64,000 nt of DNA from Micromussa lordhowensis. Lineage: Eukaryota; Cnidaria; Anthozoa; Scleractinia; Lobophylliidae. Location: the NCBI GenBank assembly GCA_964020085.1, contig OZ026603.1, positions 29,097,952 to 29,161,951 of the forward strand, given 5' to 3'. How positions within the stretch are numbered: position 1 is the stretch's first letter; each line of letters begins with the position of its first letter. A program made the translations under genes and the position numbers. Shown piece by piece: positions 38,024 through 50,400 of the stretch. The notes below the pieces were generated by a model. The model had not been told where the DNA came from and made no database searches. It worked only from the letters and a program-made list of their open reading frames with translations.

Positions 38024-40958
38024 CAGCGCAGGATTTGATTCATCTTGCCCGCTCGCGGAGCTAGCCATATAATAACATTGTCATATTGCAATTCTCAGGG
38101 AAAGACAGCGACATTCAAAGTGCAAGTAAAGAATGATGGAGGAGTTTTCAGTGAGGTGGTAAAGATTAACCTTAGAAGAAAAACAGAAAAATTTAACGTC
38201 CCATCCCAAGACGGCTTTCAGGCAGCAGAGATTATCCACGACTTCCGTAAGGTAACTTCCGCAGCCCGCATGCAGACTTCCCGAGTTCCCATACTTGACG
38301 TGCGGATTATCGACTCATTTGCCGACAAACCGCTGTCCAGATTTCGTTTGGCCAGAAAGTTTACTGGGAGAGGTTCAGGAAAGCCGGTCAATGATATGTT
38401 TTCTTCAGCCATGCGTTTACTGCACCGAATTACCGTTTATATATAAATCTTTTCACTTTCAAGTTCCTCACAATTTTCCGATCTTTTTACTGGTTTTTAC
38501 GTCGTGGCTATGTAGCCAGCAGCCTGTTACTGAAGGTCTTACATGTAAATAACCTTCAGACTTCGAGAATTGTCCGTGAATTGAAACGACTTATAAATGA
38601 ACATTGTAATAGGATTTCTATTTAGCGCTATTTAGGCTAACTGAAGTGCTATTTTGGCGTAAATCCGAGGCTTTTCAAGGTCGAACCCAGCGCCAGGCGC
38701 GATGCTGGAACTCTACGATATAACTATAATCTATTTTCAAATCTGATTTAAAGATGTTCAATAGACCTTTTTACCGATACGGCGGCCATCTTAAATTCTA
38801 TTGTTTTGACTGAGAAATTATGGGCTGCCGAGGGGGCAATCGCTGGAAAATTTATCGTATACACAGCTTTCAGGATAAATTTTTACTGCTTGTTTCTCAA
38901 ATTCCATAACAAATATTACAAGCGTTACATCTTTCCGTCACGATATTTGGCAGTTGTTCCTATGGTTATCGAAAAATTATTGTTAAAAGTTATCACGCCA
39001 CAGTATTCTTTGTAATTATTTCTCATCTGCCCCCTGGGCATCCCATAATTTCCTCGAAATTCAAGATGGCCGCCGTATCGGTAAAAAGGTCTGAATTCCA
39101 TCATGCACTTAACCGTTTTGTTCTTTCAGACATTAACGATGATCACTTTTCCGGAAAAGCAAGTGTGTTACTTGGCACGGCTCAGTGACAATCTACCAAA
39201 ACCATTACAGCTGCTTCTTGCCATTAAAAAGGTAAAAATAAACTGAAAAAAAGGGTTGGAACCCGGGGGGCTACTCCCAGAAAAATTGGGTGGGGGTGTG
39301 CGGCTCGCTTCCCAAACCCTTACCCTAGCTATGACCAAAATCTGTGATTTTTTCCTACCCTATTTATGACTTGGCCAAAAATTTGATGTCCTATTTATGA
39401 CCGTTGTGGCTGGCACAGTTGCCCTAAACATAATTTATGAAGGGCTTTGGTTGATGATCTTATCGATAATGATGAAAAGGTAGCTTCTTCTTAGAAAGTT
39501 TACCCAGTTCAAGACAAGAGTGCAAAAAGCATACCCTATTTCTGACCAAAACGGCTGAAAAACCATACCCTTTGGGGCCGCACATACTTATATAGACCAT
39601 ATAAGGGAGTATTTCCCCCCCCCCCGGGGGGATTGGAAGGCCTTCATCGATCGATTGCCGTAAATAGATACTATAACGTCAAGAAAAGAGTCGGAAAGGT
39701 CTAAATTGATGGGTTTGTCGAATGGAGTATTTGCGTGTTAGTATTTAGGTTGCACTGTCTCACATCAGTTGTTGCTATTCGCATGAGTTAATTGACAATC
39801 TGACGGCAAATGGCCATTTCTCTGTGACACGCGCCTACAGGGGATCATGGAAGTTGTCAGTTCAAAACAACGAAGATGAAAACGACGATGGGCTAACGCT
39901 CGAAACGTCAGCTTCCGAATCTCTTTACGGTGGCCAATTCACATTATCAACCCAGTTGATAAAACCAAATTATCTTGTAATCCAGTCCAAGATGATGAAA
40001 TACAACGTACTACCATGATTCTCTAAAGGCAGGTTTAGACGGAATTCAATAGGCCATTCTATCGAATAGGTTACTTTTCATTCCGGTTTATATTGATGCT
40101 CCGCAACTGCAATTTTTGTTTGACAGATAAGACCCAAGTGATTCCATCAAAAAAGAAGTCAGTAAAAATGTAGTACTGCTGCCTAGTTCTTATTGTTGTA
40201 ATACTTGTACCATCATTGGCACAATGATTAACTGCGCGTCTATGCTGTCCATGTACAACATAATTAGCCTAAGAGGTTGGATTTAATTCGAAACGTTGCT
40301 CAACTGGCCGGTGACAGGAGCCGATTACCCGGAGCCTCCATGTCCCATACAAGCCCTTGGAGTCAACCCTTTCCGACGAAGAATTATTTTTAGAACAGGC
40401 TTTCCCGCGGAAAATTTGTCACGCCCTAATGCGTTGTCCGTAATAACCAATCAGAGCGCAGCTTAGTAATGCTCATTTACATATGCTTTTTCGTGCTCTG
40501 AAGAACCCTTTGACAACAATGGCGGAAAGCGTGGGGGAAAATATTTTCGCGGGAAAGCCTGTTCTAAAAATAATTCTTCGTCGGAAAGGGCTGACTCAAG
40601 GGTACAGCACATATGGAGGCTCCAGGTAATCGGCTCCTGCCGGTGACCAAAAGACAGTCACAAATGTCCTCAGTGCTTTGATAGCGTCATTACAGGCGAA
40701 GGTTTCAAAATGTTAATTACGCACTTTCACAATAAACTGAGATTCTAGCGCGGCCGTGAGGTTTGGAGAGAGTAGGGACTCCAGTGTCAAATAAGAGGTG
40801 TCAAATAATGCTCAAGCCACACCCAGATTGTTTGGTTTTATCAACTGAGTTGATAATGTGAATCGGCCACCGTAAAGAGATTCGAAAGCTTCCGAATCTC
40901 TTTACAGTGGCCAATTCACATTATAACCCAGTTGATAAAACCAAATTATCTTGTAATA

Positions 40959-40995
<37 letters not shown>

Positions 40996-43702
40996 TGCCC
41001 CCCCCCCCCCCCCCGCACACACCCAGATTGGTCTCCTTTGGGGGTTAATTCAAAATTTCCGACGAACAACCCAGGCCTCTTCATATGGGACTTTCCCTCC
41101 CCCCGAGGATTCTAGATCTGAACACAAAATCATTTCTAGCGCTGTTTATGGTATCGTCTTCTTGAGGTAAAATTTCGTTATAGAAATGTCAGCGCATATA
41201 TTACAATCAAGAATCGTAAAGATTGGCTTGGTCTATCTACCTACACCCCTTTTACAAACATTACTTACATCATTTTTATAGACATTACTTTCTCTCTAGG
41301 CCGCAGTAACTGGGAGGAACGATTCCAACGTCGAGAGAGTGAAAACTACAATGGAAATCAAGGGATTGTTTCAATACCACAACAGTCTTAGTGATGCCAT
41401 GCGAAAACAGTGCCAAAGCTTCCCGATTTATCGCATTGAGCCAGTTGAAGAAGTCATCTCCATCACACCAATCTCTAACCATGCAGGCAAGTGCAGTTCA
41501 AGTGATCACGTAAAAAATAAAGTCTTGTGATCAAGCAATGGCACTGGCCGATTGAGTGACCATAGAACCTTTTGAAGAGAAAATCCGTTTAGTTTAGTCT
41601 GTCAACAGATCCTCTATTTTCGTCTTGAGTTCGTGGAGATCACAAGCTTGGCGAAATATGGGGATATTTAGCGAAATATTAATCCGGTGCGTGGGATACA
41701 CGCGCGTCGCTCTCGCACTCGCATGGCTCGATGGAAAAATAACTCATAGCAACATTCTAGCGGCTATCCTTAGTTGTGAGATCAAGCGATGGCACTGTTC
41801 AATTGAAGGACCACAAATTCTTTGGAAGAGAAAATCCATTGAGCTAATGACCGCAAACCCGAGCCCTAATTATGCCCCTAAAGGGAAAACTTTAAAATCT
41901 TTCGAAGAATGAGGGCGGAGGGAAATTTATTACCTGGAAGTGGACAGGGCTTCGTTCAGCTCTAAAGGGATCAAATTTTAGAGATCATTGGAATGGGAAG
42001 GGGGACTCTAGGATACAAAAAAGACGGATTCAAGTTTCCTTTCATTGATAATTATTTTTCTTTCAATTGTGGAAAGGTTTCTTTTTGTTTCAGGAACAAT
42101 TTTTACTTAGCACAAATTGATGTCTGTAAGTTCATTAATGTGCTGAAAATGACCATAGGTTGAGGAAATCTGTGGAGCCAAATCCCCCAAACTTTAACAT
42201 GCTTTGATGAGTGAGAAAGAGAGAACAGATCATTAGATTGGAAAGGGAAGCTTAATCATAGCTCCCTCAATAATGCGGCAGGCCTAGTGACTTGGTGTCT
42301 TCAGTATGAAGACACGAAGAGTTCTCATTTGCATGGCTCTTGTGTAATTTGTTGTTTATTTTATCAATATAGGATTAAGGACTGAGTTAATCCCTGATAT
42401 AAGCCTTATTCCCAAGGAAACCCCTCTCAAGTTATTTTGAGTTATAATCCATCAAGTAGCTTTGCACGCATGCCATTGCAGTCTAAACGTGTCACATGAC
42501 TGAACATGCCCCAGCTAAAACTGGGGAAGATATAAGTGATATTCCCCAATCTTCAAAGCTGCGTGAGTTGCAAAAAAAAATATTTGAAGGACAATGAACA
42601 CGATAGCCTCTGTGGACCTTGTCATTCTATTCACTTCTCAGAACAGAAAATGACTGCAGAAAAATATGTGACCGCATTTTCACGCTAAATGGAGGGTGAT
42701 GTTTATGTATGGTACACGGTTCAACCACAATAATATTTCCACCCTCATTTACGTGGAGGAGGAAGGGTATAAAGGCTAAGCAACTTGGCCACAACACAGG
42801 ACTGGCTATTTCTAAACCTTCCCAGTATTTCAGAAACCGGGATTAATTTGAAAATAATTTGCGTAGGATTACAGTAGAAAAATGCCCTATACATATGTAT
42901 ATGCCCTGTATATATTGCACGAAAATATGCTCAGACAGTTGTCTGTAGACATCATCTGTTCCTCAAAGCTCACAGTTTTCGTTTCTTAAAATAGATGATA
43001 CCCAAGGAAAAATATCCGAACATAATTTTTCATGCCCAAATTAATGTAAGCTATTGTGTTTATTATCCTTCAAATATTTTTCGCAATGTGCGCCGTTTTG
43101 AAAATTGGGGAATATCTCTCAAATATTTCCCAGTTCAGCTAGTTCAGTCATGTGACCATTTAGAACAATATTGTGAAGCCTTGGAGCCGACTGGCTCATG
43201 GCTGCCGGAGCTTATCCCGGTTTCTGTAGCATGAAGCGGCTGGGAGTATTTTTACTCCGTCTGGACAGGATGCTAGTCCATCGCAGGTCACTGCCCCGCA
43301 ATTTGTTAGGCTTCCCCAACATATTGCCAGTACCCATTTATACTCCTGAGTGGAAAGAGGCCCAGCTGTGAGAGTTAAGTGTCTTGTCCAAGACAAAAAC
43401 ACAATATCCCAGCCAGGGCTCGAACCCAGACCACACTACCCATGAGGCTAATACACCTCTAATTGTGCACAAGTGAAAATATTTGATGGATTATAAAGGC
43501 AATTAACTCTTTCACCCTTCATGCTCTCCCATTTTACTTTATTTCAGGGGATGAGCCGGACTACTCAACATATCGCAATCGTCGAGGCCCTTGCGCTGGC
43601 TCTGTTTGTGATACAGAGGAAGAATGTTATCCAAATCCATGCGGGACTGACATATGCTATGTATGCAAAGAAGTAAAAGTCTGCAATGATATCAATTGCT
43701 AG
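36944..43702 (+). CDS. BRICHOS-domain secreted precursor with C-terminal eight-Cys peptide (219 aa)
   Basis: Exons 36944-37006, 38099-38251, 39130-39231, 41300-41486 and 43548-43702; 660 nt open with matching phases. The intron after exon 4 uses a GC donor (CAG|GCAAGT). Residues 1-21 are a signal peptide (LIVAIIVLYSLAPAL). Residues about 40-160 form a BRICHOS domain: the conserved Asp in HDFRK, Cys in KQVCYLARL and Cys in RKQCQSFPIYRI. At 178-181 is RNRR, a furin-type site, followed by a 38-residue tail with eight Cys (spacing C4C5C4C4C2C5C4C) and net negative charge. BRICHOS proteins chaperone a C-terminal product that is then cleaved off; in annelids some products are antimicrobial peptides. 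Poly(A) signal AATAAA at 43801. Function of the tail peptide is unknown. Confidence 0.85.
37445..38076. repeat. Two tandem 316-bp units, each built of long hairpins (intron 1 of BRICHOS gene)
   Basis: 37445-37760 and 37761-38076 differ at about one base. Each unit contains a long palindrome centred on ggaccgagacggagtcgaggtcc, with arms extending through gcgtgtttatgg into ggtcaagatggct, and a second hairpin gagcgggcaagatgg / ccatcttgcccgctc. Near identity implies a recent duplication of a MITE-like element. Confidence 0.9.
38763..39092. mobile_element. 330-bp MITE with 30-bp inverted ends
   Basis: Ends AGACCTTTTTACCGATACGG and its inverse, continuing through cggccatctt. No coding capacity. 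In intron 2 of the BRICHOS gene. Confidence 0.8.
39262..39628. mobile_element. Repeat element with C/G-run ends
   Basis: Begins cccggggggctactccc and ends with the inverted gggagtatttcccccc and a G run. The middle holds several words based on accctatttatgacc, a degraded internal repeat. Confidence 0.6.
40306..40649. mobile_element. MITE with ~100-bp inverted arms
   Basis: Left arm runs from about 40306 (aggagccgattacc, then cctttccgacgaagaatta, then gaacaggctttcccgcgg); right arm is its inverse, ending near 40649. A central unpaired part of about 100 bp separates them. Confidence 0.75.
40843..40976. repeat. Palindromic copy of a dispersed repeat also at 39915-39985
   Basis: ttggttttatcaactgagtt (40831) is mirrored by acccagttgataaaacc (40928-40944) around ttcgaaagcttccgaa. 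A single-arm copy lies at about 39915-39985 (gtggccaattcacattatc). Confidence 0.7.
43201..43457 (-). mobile_element. tRNA-headed SINE, minus orientation
   Basis: The tRNA-like head is at the right end; on the minus strand the B-box word is GGGTTCGAGCC. The body includes ttatcccggtttctgtagc, atgctagtccatcgcagg and tacccatttatactcctg, shared with 45751-46013. In intron 4 of the BRICHOS gene. Confidence 0.75.
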
Positions 43703-45097
43703 AGATTGCTTGTTTCACAGCACTGACTTTGGAGTCTGAGGAAAATTATTCACTAAATGTCTAGTTTTAATATTAAACATAAAATATGTAATATTAAATC
43801 AATAAAAAAATTGTTTCAAAAAAAGAAGATACTGTATCTTTAGTAGTTCGTCTTGATTTATTCTTCAGAACTATAATTTAACCGGTGTGAGAAGTCTAAG
43901 GAAAATTGTGCAGGGAATGCCGAACATACCATAAAGTGCATGCCAAGGACAGTTTTCTCTCAAATGCTTTAACATGCTGCTTTAGGCTATCTGGAGTGCA
44001 TTTAAAGCTCTTTGGGTTAATTTTAGACTGCACTACAAAATTTTTTATCTGTTCAGCCATTCTAGGGAAACTTGAGTCTTCTCAAATTTACTAGGTTTTT
44101 TTTGTCCATAATTTCTCAAAAATCTTAGATCTTATTACGGTTAACAACCTTAATTTCCTGAACATCATAGCTGACCTTTTTTTCGGGACCCAAAACAACA
44201 TTTTCATCAATCCAAAAACAAAGAGCATTGAATTTCTTGTATTATGAAAGTTCAAGGTGGCAATTCTCTTAAAATCAGAGGGGATTTCAATCAGAGGGAA
44301 TTAAAATCAGAGGGGATTTCCACTGGGTTAGAAGGCAAACAATAGTGTAATATAAGGCTGGTTTTCACTAGCGCATAAGCATAAGCATAAGCCGACAAAC
44401 GCAGACGCAGTTAGATGTTGATAATTAGCGCCTTTTGTTGGAAATTTTCATAACAAAAGGCGCTAATAATAATTATCAATATCTCACTGCATCTACGTCT
44501 ACATCTACGTATGTCAGCTTATGCTTAAACCAGCCTTAAGACATACATTATTGTACCTTCCACCTTCTATTAGGTTCTGTAACATAAGATTTAACAATAA
44601 TGACTGAGAAGAAGGCACAAAACCACAAAAGAAAATGGGTGAAAAATGGAATGAATGTCAAAAATCCCAAAATAATTGCCAACTAAATTTTGCTTTCACT
44701 GCATGCCTCAAATCATTGCCTGGAAGTTTAGGGGAACTGTACAAAATTTTTGGATATTACTATACTACATGTACATGTATGTAGAGTTTCAAGCTTGCGG
44801 AAATGATGTTAGTCGGGCCATATCATCTCACTACAAGTAGGTCTAGAATTCATCATTCACCATGAATCCCTAGATATATATTCCAAATGAAACTCAAAAT
44901 GATCTGTTAGTAAACAGATATCTACAGTTAAGAGGAACAAATAAAAACAACATTGCAAAATTTCCACTTTTTAACAGACTGGGTATACTTATTTACACAA
45001 CTTATATACACTAATATGGACAAAAGAATGAGTATGTTTTTACATGTAAGTGCTCTGTTAAACCATTATAAAAACTAAAATGAAAAACATACTTAAA
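43703..45097. other. Intergenic region with one MITE
   Basis: AATAAA at 43801 belongs to the BRICHOS gene. 44280-44330 has two copies of aaaatcagaggggatttc. No gene recognised. Confidence 0.5.
44357..44540. mobile_element. Small palindromic MITE
   Basis: Starts taaggctggttttcact and ends with the inverted aaaccagccttaa. Inner arms ttagcgccttttgtt and aacaaaaggcgctaa pair. Confidence 0.75.
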
Positions 45098-47231
45098 TTA
45101 CAAAGAGAATGTTGCAGATGCCTGGGCAAGGCCTTGACGTCTGAAAGGAAAGAAATACATGTAATGTCAGTGCTTTAATGTCCACGCAAGATCAGTGAGC
45201 CAGAAATTATCTAGGGTTTGGCAAACTGATGAAAAATGCTAGAGAGTGTTTACTTAACTAAGATGATCCATGAACCTCACTAGGCTGGTCATCGTGACCA
45301 TGTTTCCACAGCCTAGCAAGCTTCATGCTCATGAGGTGCTTAGCATTTGTCAGAAGGAACCAGTTGGAATGATTACTGAGCAATGCCATAGGTTTAATTG
45401 CAAAATCAGCAAACCAGCTGAAAGAGATTGTGCTTCCAATTACCCAATTTTCCTTGAGCCTTGAGGAGACACTGAACCTGGAAAATGGTACCGTTATGGA
45501 AATTTGATATTCCATTCTGAACAGATAAAAAAGGAAGATCTGCAGAGAGGGTCCATGATTTTTTAATGGAGTTCTGGAAAATTACTTAAAATTCCAATTA
45601 AATTTCAACTTAATATTAATGGATTCTATTTACATGTACATGTTCAGTTCCTAATCATCATTCAACGATAGCTTTAGATCAGTCATCCCAAGCCTACAGG
45701 CACCGTTTAAATAGGTAACATAAAGTCTGCATTACAAGCCAGGTGTTAATCAGGCCGGAGCTTATCTCCAGTTTATGTAACATGAAGCAACTAGGAGTAT
45801 TTCTACTCCCCCTGGGATGGGATGCTAGTCCATTGCAGGGTTACCCCCAGCATTAAGTTTGCCAGTACCCATTTTCATGACTTGTATGCACCTGGGTGGA
45901 GAGTCAGGCACTGTGAGAGTAATGTGTGTTGCCCAAGAACACAACACAATGTCTCCAGGCAGGAATTGAACCTGGACTGCTCGATATGGAGAGGAGTGCA
46001 CTTAAACCATGGGGCAACCATGCTTCTACAAATTATGTGCATGTTAATGTTTAAGTACATTGTATCAGCTTTTGTGAGAACAAAAGAAACTGGCTCACAT
46101 TTACAGAACCCTTCAAATTATCTATTTCAATCTTTCACATCTTAATTCACACCTGACAAAGAGTTTCAACTGATCATGCAGACTATTTCCTTCAAGAAAT
46201 TTACTTACGCTTCTTTTAAGAATACTTCAGCAGTTATTCTGTCTATATCACCTCCAGGAGGATCTCGGGCAAACTTTTTTACACCCAATGTCTCAAGACC
46301 TGTTGACAGACAAAACACCAAAATCAGAAACGTAATATTCCATGCAGATTCAAGTCTTGAACATCTCAACAACTTACTGTGAATGCTATAGAATAAATAT
46401 ATATATGGGACATAAATAATGATATTGCTGGGATAGCAGAGAATAATTTTCACAGAGCAAGACTGGAAGTACATGTAGGGCTAAAAGCTTTTATCAACTA
46501 TATGTATAAGAGACTTCATAGATACTGAGAAAATGGTCAAAATTATATTGCAGGTAAGTTTTTACTTTTCAAAAAATGACTGCACCGTGCTGGAATGGGC
46601 CATAATTTCCATTTTCTTTTATCTACACCCCCCAAGAAATCTGAGGGGGAACTCCGTTGGCACTTTGATCTTCCTTTCTTGGGGGTGTGGTAAAAAAGTT
46701 TACATGTACTTCTCTGAGGGGGCAACATTCAATGCTCCTCAAAATGGAGGGTGGGGGGCAGAGGGGTGCAGATATTAAATGGAATGGCCCACTGTTGTAA
46801 CTCTAAAGATAAAGAATCTGTTTAACCGAATACATGTGCGATAAGTCACCTTGTTTGTACTGTTCATACGTTATGAAGCCTTTGCCAGTAACATCTAGCA
46901 TTCCAAACAAGGATCTCACATTGCTGTCATCAAATATGCAAGGGTAGTTTCTTTGCACCGTTCTTGCATCTTTTAACTTTTCTAGGAACTGTTTCATATA
47001 TGCTTTCGGATCTTCTGTGAAACGGTACATGAAAATTCAAGAAAAGGTTTAAATTTTTGGCTTATCTTTGAGGTTCTAGAAACAGATTTCAGCATCGTAA
47101 ATGTCAATCGGGTGTTTATTGAAGTATTCACCTGGTCTTTCGTAGATCAACTGTGCCGTTAAGTTCTCAAATAGTTCCATTATCCTGTGCTTTTTGAGAT
47201 ACTCTTGGACTGCGATTTCCTTGCTCGCCAT
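45098..47231 (-). CDS. efcab10: EF-hand protein, EFCAB10-like (132 aa), four exons
   Basis: Exons in transcript order: 47231-47132, 47014-46850, 46299-46209 and 45140-45098. GT-AG junctions and phases agree over 399 nt. Residues 1-35 (EYLKKHRIMELFENLTAQL) resemble the RIIa-like helical N-terminus of EFCAB10. Residues about 62-85 hold one EF-hand-like loop (DVTGKGFITYEQY). Length matches vertebrate EFCAB10 (about 130). EFCAB10 is linked to cilia and flagella in animals, by recall. Head to head with the SETMAR-like gene. Intron 3 contains a SINE. The single loop lacks one usual acidic ligand, so calcium binding is uncertain. Confidence 0.82.
45751..46013 (-). mobile_element. tRNA-headed SINE, minus orientation (second copy)
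   Basis: Shares its body with 43201-43457 (ctccccctgggatgggatgc, ggttacccccagcattaa). The head on the minus strand has the B-box-like GGTTCAATTCC. In an intron of the EFCAB10-like gene. Confidence 0.75.
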
Positions 47232-47422
47232 TTTGTTCGCAGTTGGTCCGCAGTTGATGTTTCCTTAGCAACAGAACAAATGTCAGCGGTGTACCGTTTG
47301 ATTCCCAGTGCTTGCGCATAGTAATATTTCTTTTTCTGAAACGCCTGACTGTTTTTGACAACTCAGAGTTTCGCCGTGGTACGATCAGGGGTCTTCATTT
47401 GAAGCTCACTGGGCTGGGCAGC
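47232..47422. promoter_or_regulatory. Bidirectional promoter between EFCAB10-like and SETMAR-like genes
   Basis: 191 bp between the two divergent start codons. No TATA box; moderate GC. Transcription of both genes must start here or within their first exons, if the chosen ATGs are right. Confidence 0.6.
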
Positions 47423-50400
47423 ATGATAGCAGAGGATATATCAAAAGGAAAGGAAAATGTCAAGGTTCCGGTAGTGAATGAGCTCAACGACGAGAAGCCT
47501 GGCGAATTTGGGGTAATCATTTAACCGAATGTGTTATTTCAAAAGTACCAACCGACCTCGAGCTCGATCCCGTTTACTACATGTATGAGTTCTCGATTAT
47601 TAGACACAGCTTCTTAACAATTCCAAGTATTCGTACCCATACATTCTCATGCAACTTGTGTGCAAACCCGTTTCCCATTTTTTGGTTACATGCTAAAAAC
47701 TTGCAAAAGGCTTTCATGATTTCAGGCAGGGTTGTAAAAAAAAAAGACTTTAAAAGATCTACATGTTTCCATGTTTTATTACTTTCTTCTTTTTTGTTTG
47801 TAGTATACACCATTCTGCATTGGTGGGCCAAATGTCAATGAGGCATTTAATTCCCCATTCTACCCTGGATGTAGATGTCAGCAGCTCTCATGTACCACGG
47901 ATATCTGCTCCTGCTTAGAAAGATATGGGCCATTTTATGATGAAGATGGATGTCTTCAAATCTACGAAGAGCCAGCTGGTAAGTACATGCAGTTCATTAC
48001 ACTTAATTACATGGCTTGTTTTTGAAGCTGATATAACACACGCTCAGATTTGGCTAATTCTAGGGCATTATTCTCCCATAATGCCTCCAGGCCAACTAAG
48101 GGCAATTAAATCAATTCATTATTGCATTCTTGAAACAACTAATGGGTTCAATATATTCAAGTAATGAATTCCTTAATGTAATCTTGAGGGGTACGCTTCA
48201 CTTGGTTTGACTGTAACGGTCTCTGGATCAGTCACAAAACTACCCTTTGACCACTTTACAGTGCCGTCAATAAGGGCCAGTAACCAGCTGTGTTGGCTGG
48301 CTACTGGCCAATTGTTGGCTGGCTCCTTTTGTCTCACCTTACTGTTAATTTTGGTAAGAAACTTAAAATAAGAAAAAGATCCAACAAAAATAATTGTGAG
48401 AAATCCGGCTCAAACGTCTGAGTCTAAGTGAAGGCACATTTCAGGAGTTTTAAACGTTTTAACCTTTTGGTGGAAGTATAAAAAGTTGAAGCAGGTCAAA
48501 GGGTCGTCAAACACCTGGGATATTTTCACAGAACTAGATCCCAGGCTTTTGCATGTGCCAAAATGGCGTCCGTGCCAAAAAACCGAGGCAGACATTGAAA
48601 TAAATTTAGAATATGGTTAATATACATGTAGTCTTAATAATAGTTTGATTGTTCTTAAGGCCCAAATACTGTCTGGAAAACGTTGAAAATAGCATTTCCA
48701 AGCATCTAAAAATTAATTTCAAAAAGCTCGCCGCCTACTTTCCCAGTGGGGAAGTCTACTTCAAAACTTATTGATAGCACTGACTTCATTTTCCAAAAAA
48801 CATTGTTACCCTATGGTTTACACATATTTGTAACAAAACCTTGTAACCACTTTGCAACTTCAGACATTATTTTTTTCTCGACTTGAACTCTTCGTAAATA
48901 AACCTCACCTGGAAACTGCCACATCAAAATGGCATGAAAAATCGAGAGCCTGAATTCCCACATTTCACACGTACTGAGCTATTTTTAGTGTTACCCTGTT
49001 GATTGGAGGAGCAAAGACGGAAGAATGTCTGCTGTTGTGAATTGAATGTTGAATGTTGTGAAATTAAATTTCTTCTGTGTCATCATGCACACAACTGAAT
49101 TCATTACATTGAAGATGAGCAAAATTACCATACATGACTGTGTTATGAAACAATATCGTATCTTGATGGTGCCAGTCTTGCCTTCAAGACTCAAGTTTTG
49201 TGAAGTCATTAGAAAACATGTAACATGCATAAATTAGATTGTGCTCATCGCAGGCACTTTCCAAACTTCAGTGTCTCCCTGTTGAATTTCTGCCAAATCC
49301 TGGCAAAAGTATTCTCCCCCCAGGTACTCTTATTGAAAGCTCCTTTTTTACCAAATATATCAGTTTATATATCATAATGCACATTATTTAATACAATGTA
49401 GTTACATCTTGCTTACAAACATTTTTTTCCTTAATCTACTCACTTCTTATGGAAATTGATCTTTTTAGTTTGGAGTGCTTTATAATAATATTATTATCGC
49501 CAAATGTAGCAATGGATGAATTTGAATATACCGTCCTGTAGAAGAGCTAGGTTTTGTAGTCTATGCATGCAGGATTTAGCCACACATCATTTCAAGTTGC
49601 TTTAATTTCCAGTTTGCTTGCATAGTTGCAGATTTAATTGTCCTCGTTAGCGTTTCTTCAGTTTATTTCCTACATGCTGACCGAGCATGTTAGCGCGAGC
49701 CTACATGTATGCAGCCCTATTAGTGTTTGGTAGAAACTCGAAGTGTTTACAACCAAAATCGCATTCAGCGTAAGTGGTAAGTTAATAAACAATTACGTGC
49801 AGGGTAACTACGATAAAATGAGCATTTCTAATAAAATAATATAGCGAGTTTTTATTGTTGTTAACCCAGGCAAGTTTCATGTCGAGTAGAATTCTGTGGA
49901 AATGAAAATGAAACATATTTAAGTGATACTTTTAGCGATTAAAACTTTTATCCTCTTTAACAACATGTTTTTATGCATATGAGGCAATTTTTTTGGCTTA
50001 ATAGGAAAATTCTTCAAAATAAGCATTTTCAAAAACAAGACATGACTGAGCTAAAATTGGTTTGGCCGGTCAACATGACCGGCCACCGTTCAAAAATTAT
50101 TTTGAGCCCTGGTCACCATATTGGTATCAGTAGATATTAAATTGTATATTAAATGTTATAAACTACAGGGTAACAGCCATTTGCAAGGAAAAGCAATCAA
50201 AGTGTGCTTTCAAGACCCATTAATTTGTTTGCTTTCTGTGGGGTTTCATCTCGCATCTGATTGGTGGCTGCTGAATTGGCATTTCAAAATTAAAAGTTCA
50301 GTGAATTCCAAAGTGTTCACGGCTTTTTGACTTTCACAGTTAAGTCTTAATGTTTTCAGTACAGATGCACTTGGAATGTGCAACTGGTTGAACCTAAGAG

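Noticed and set aside
38295..38552. 85-aa plus-strand ORF after BRICHOS exon 2
   Set aside because: It lies in an intron, lacks any domain and overlaps no splice-consistent exon.
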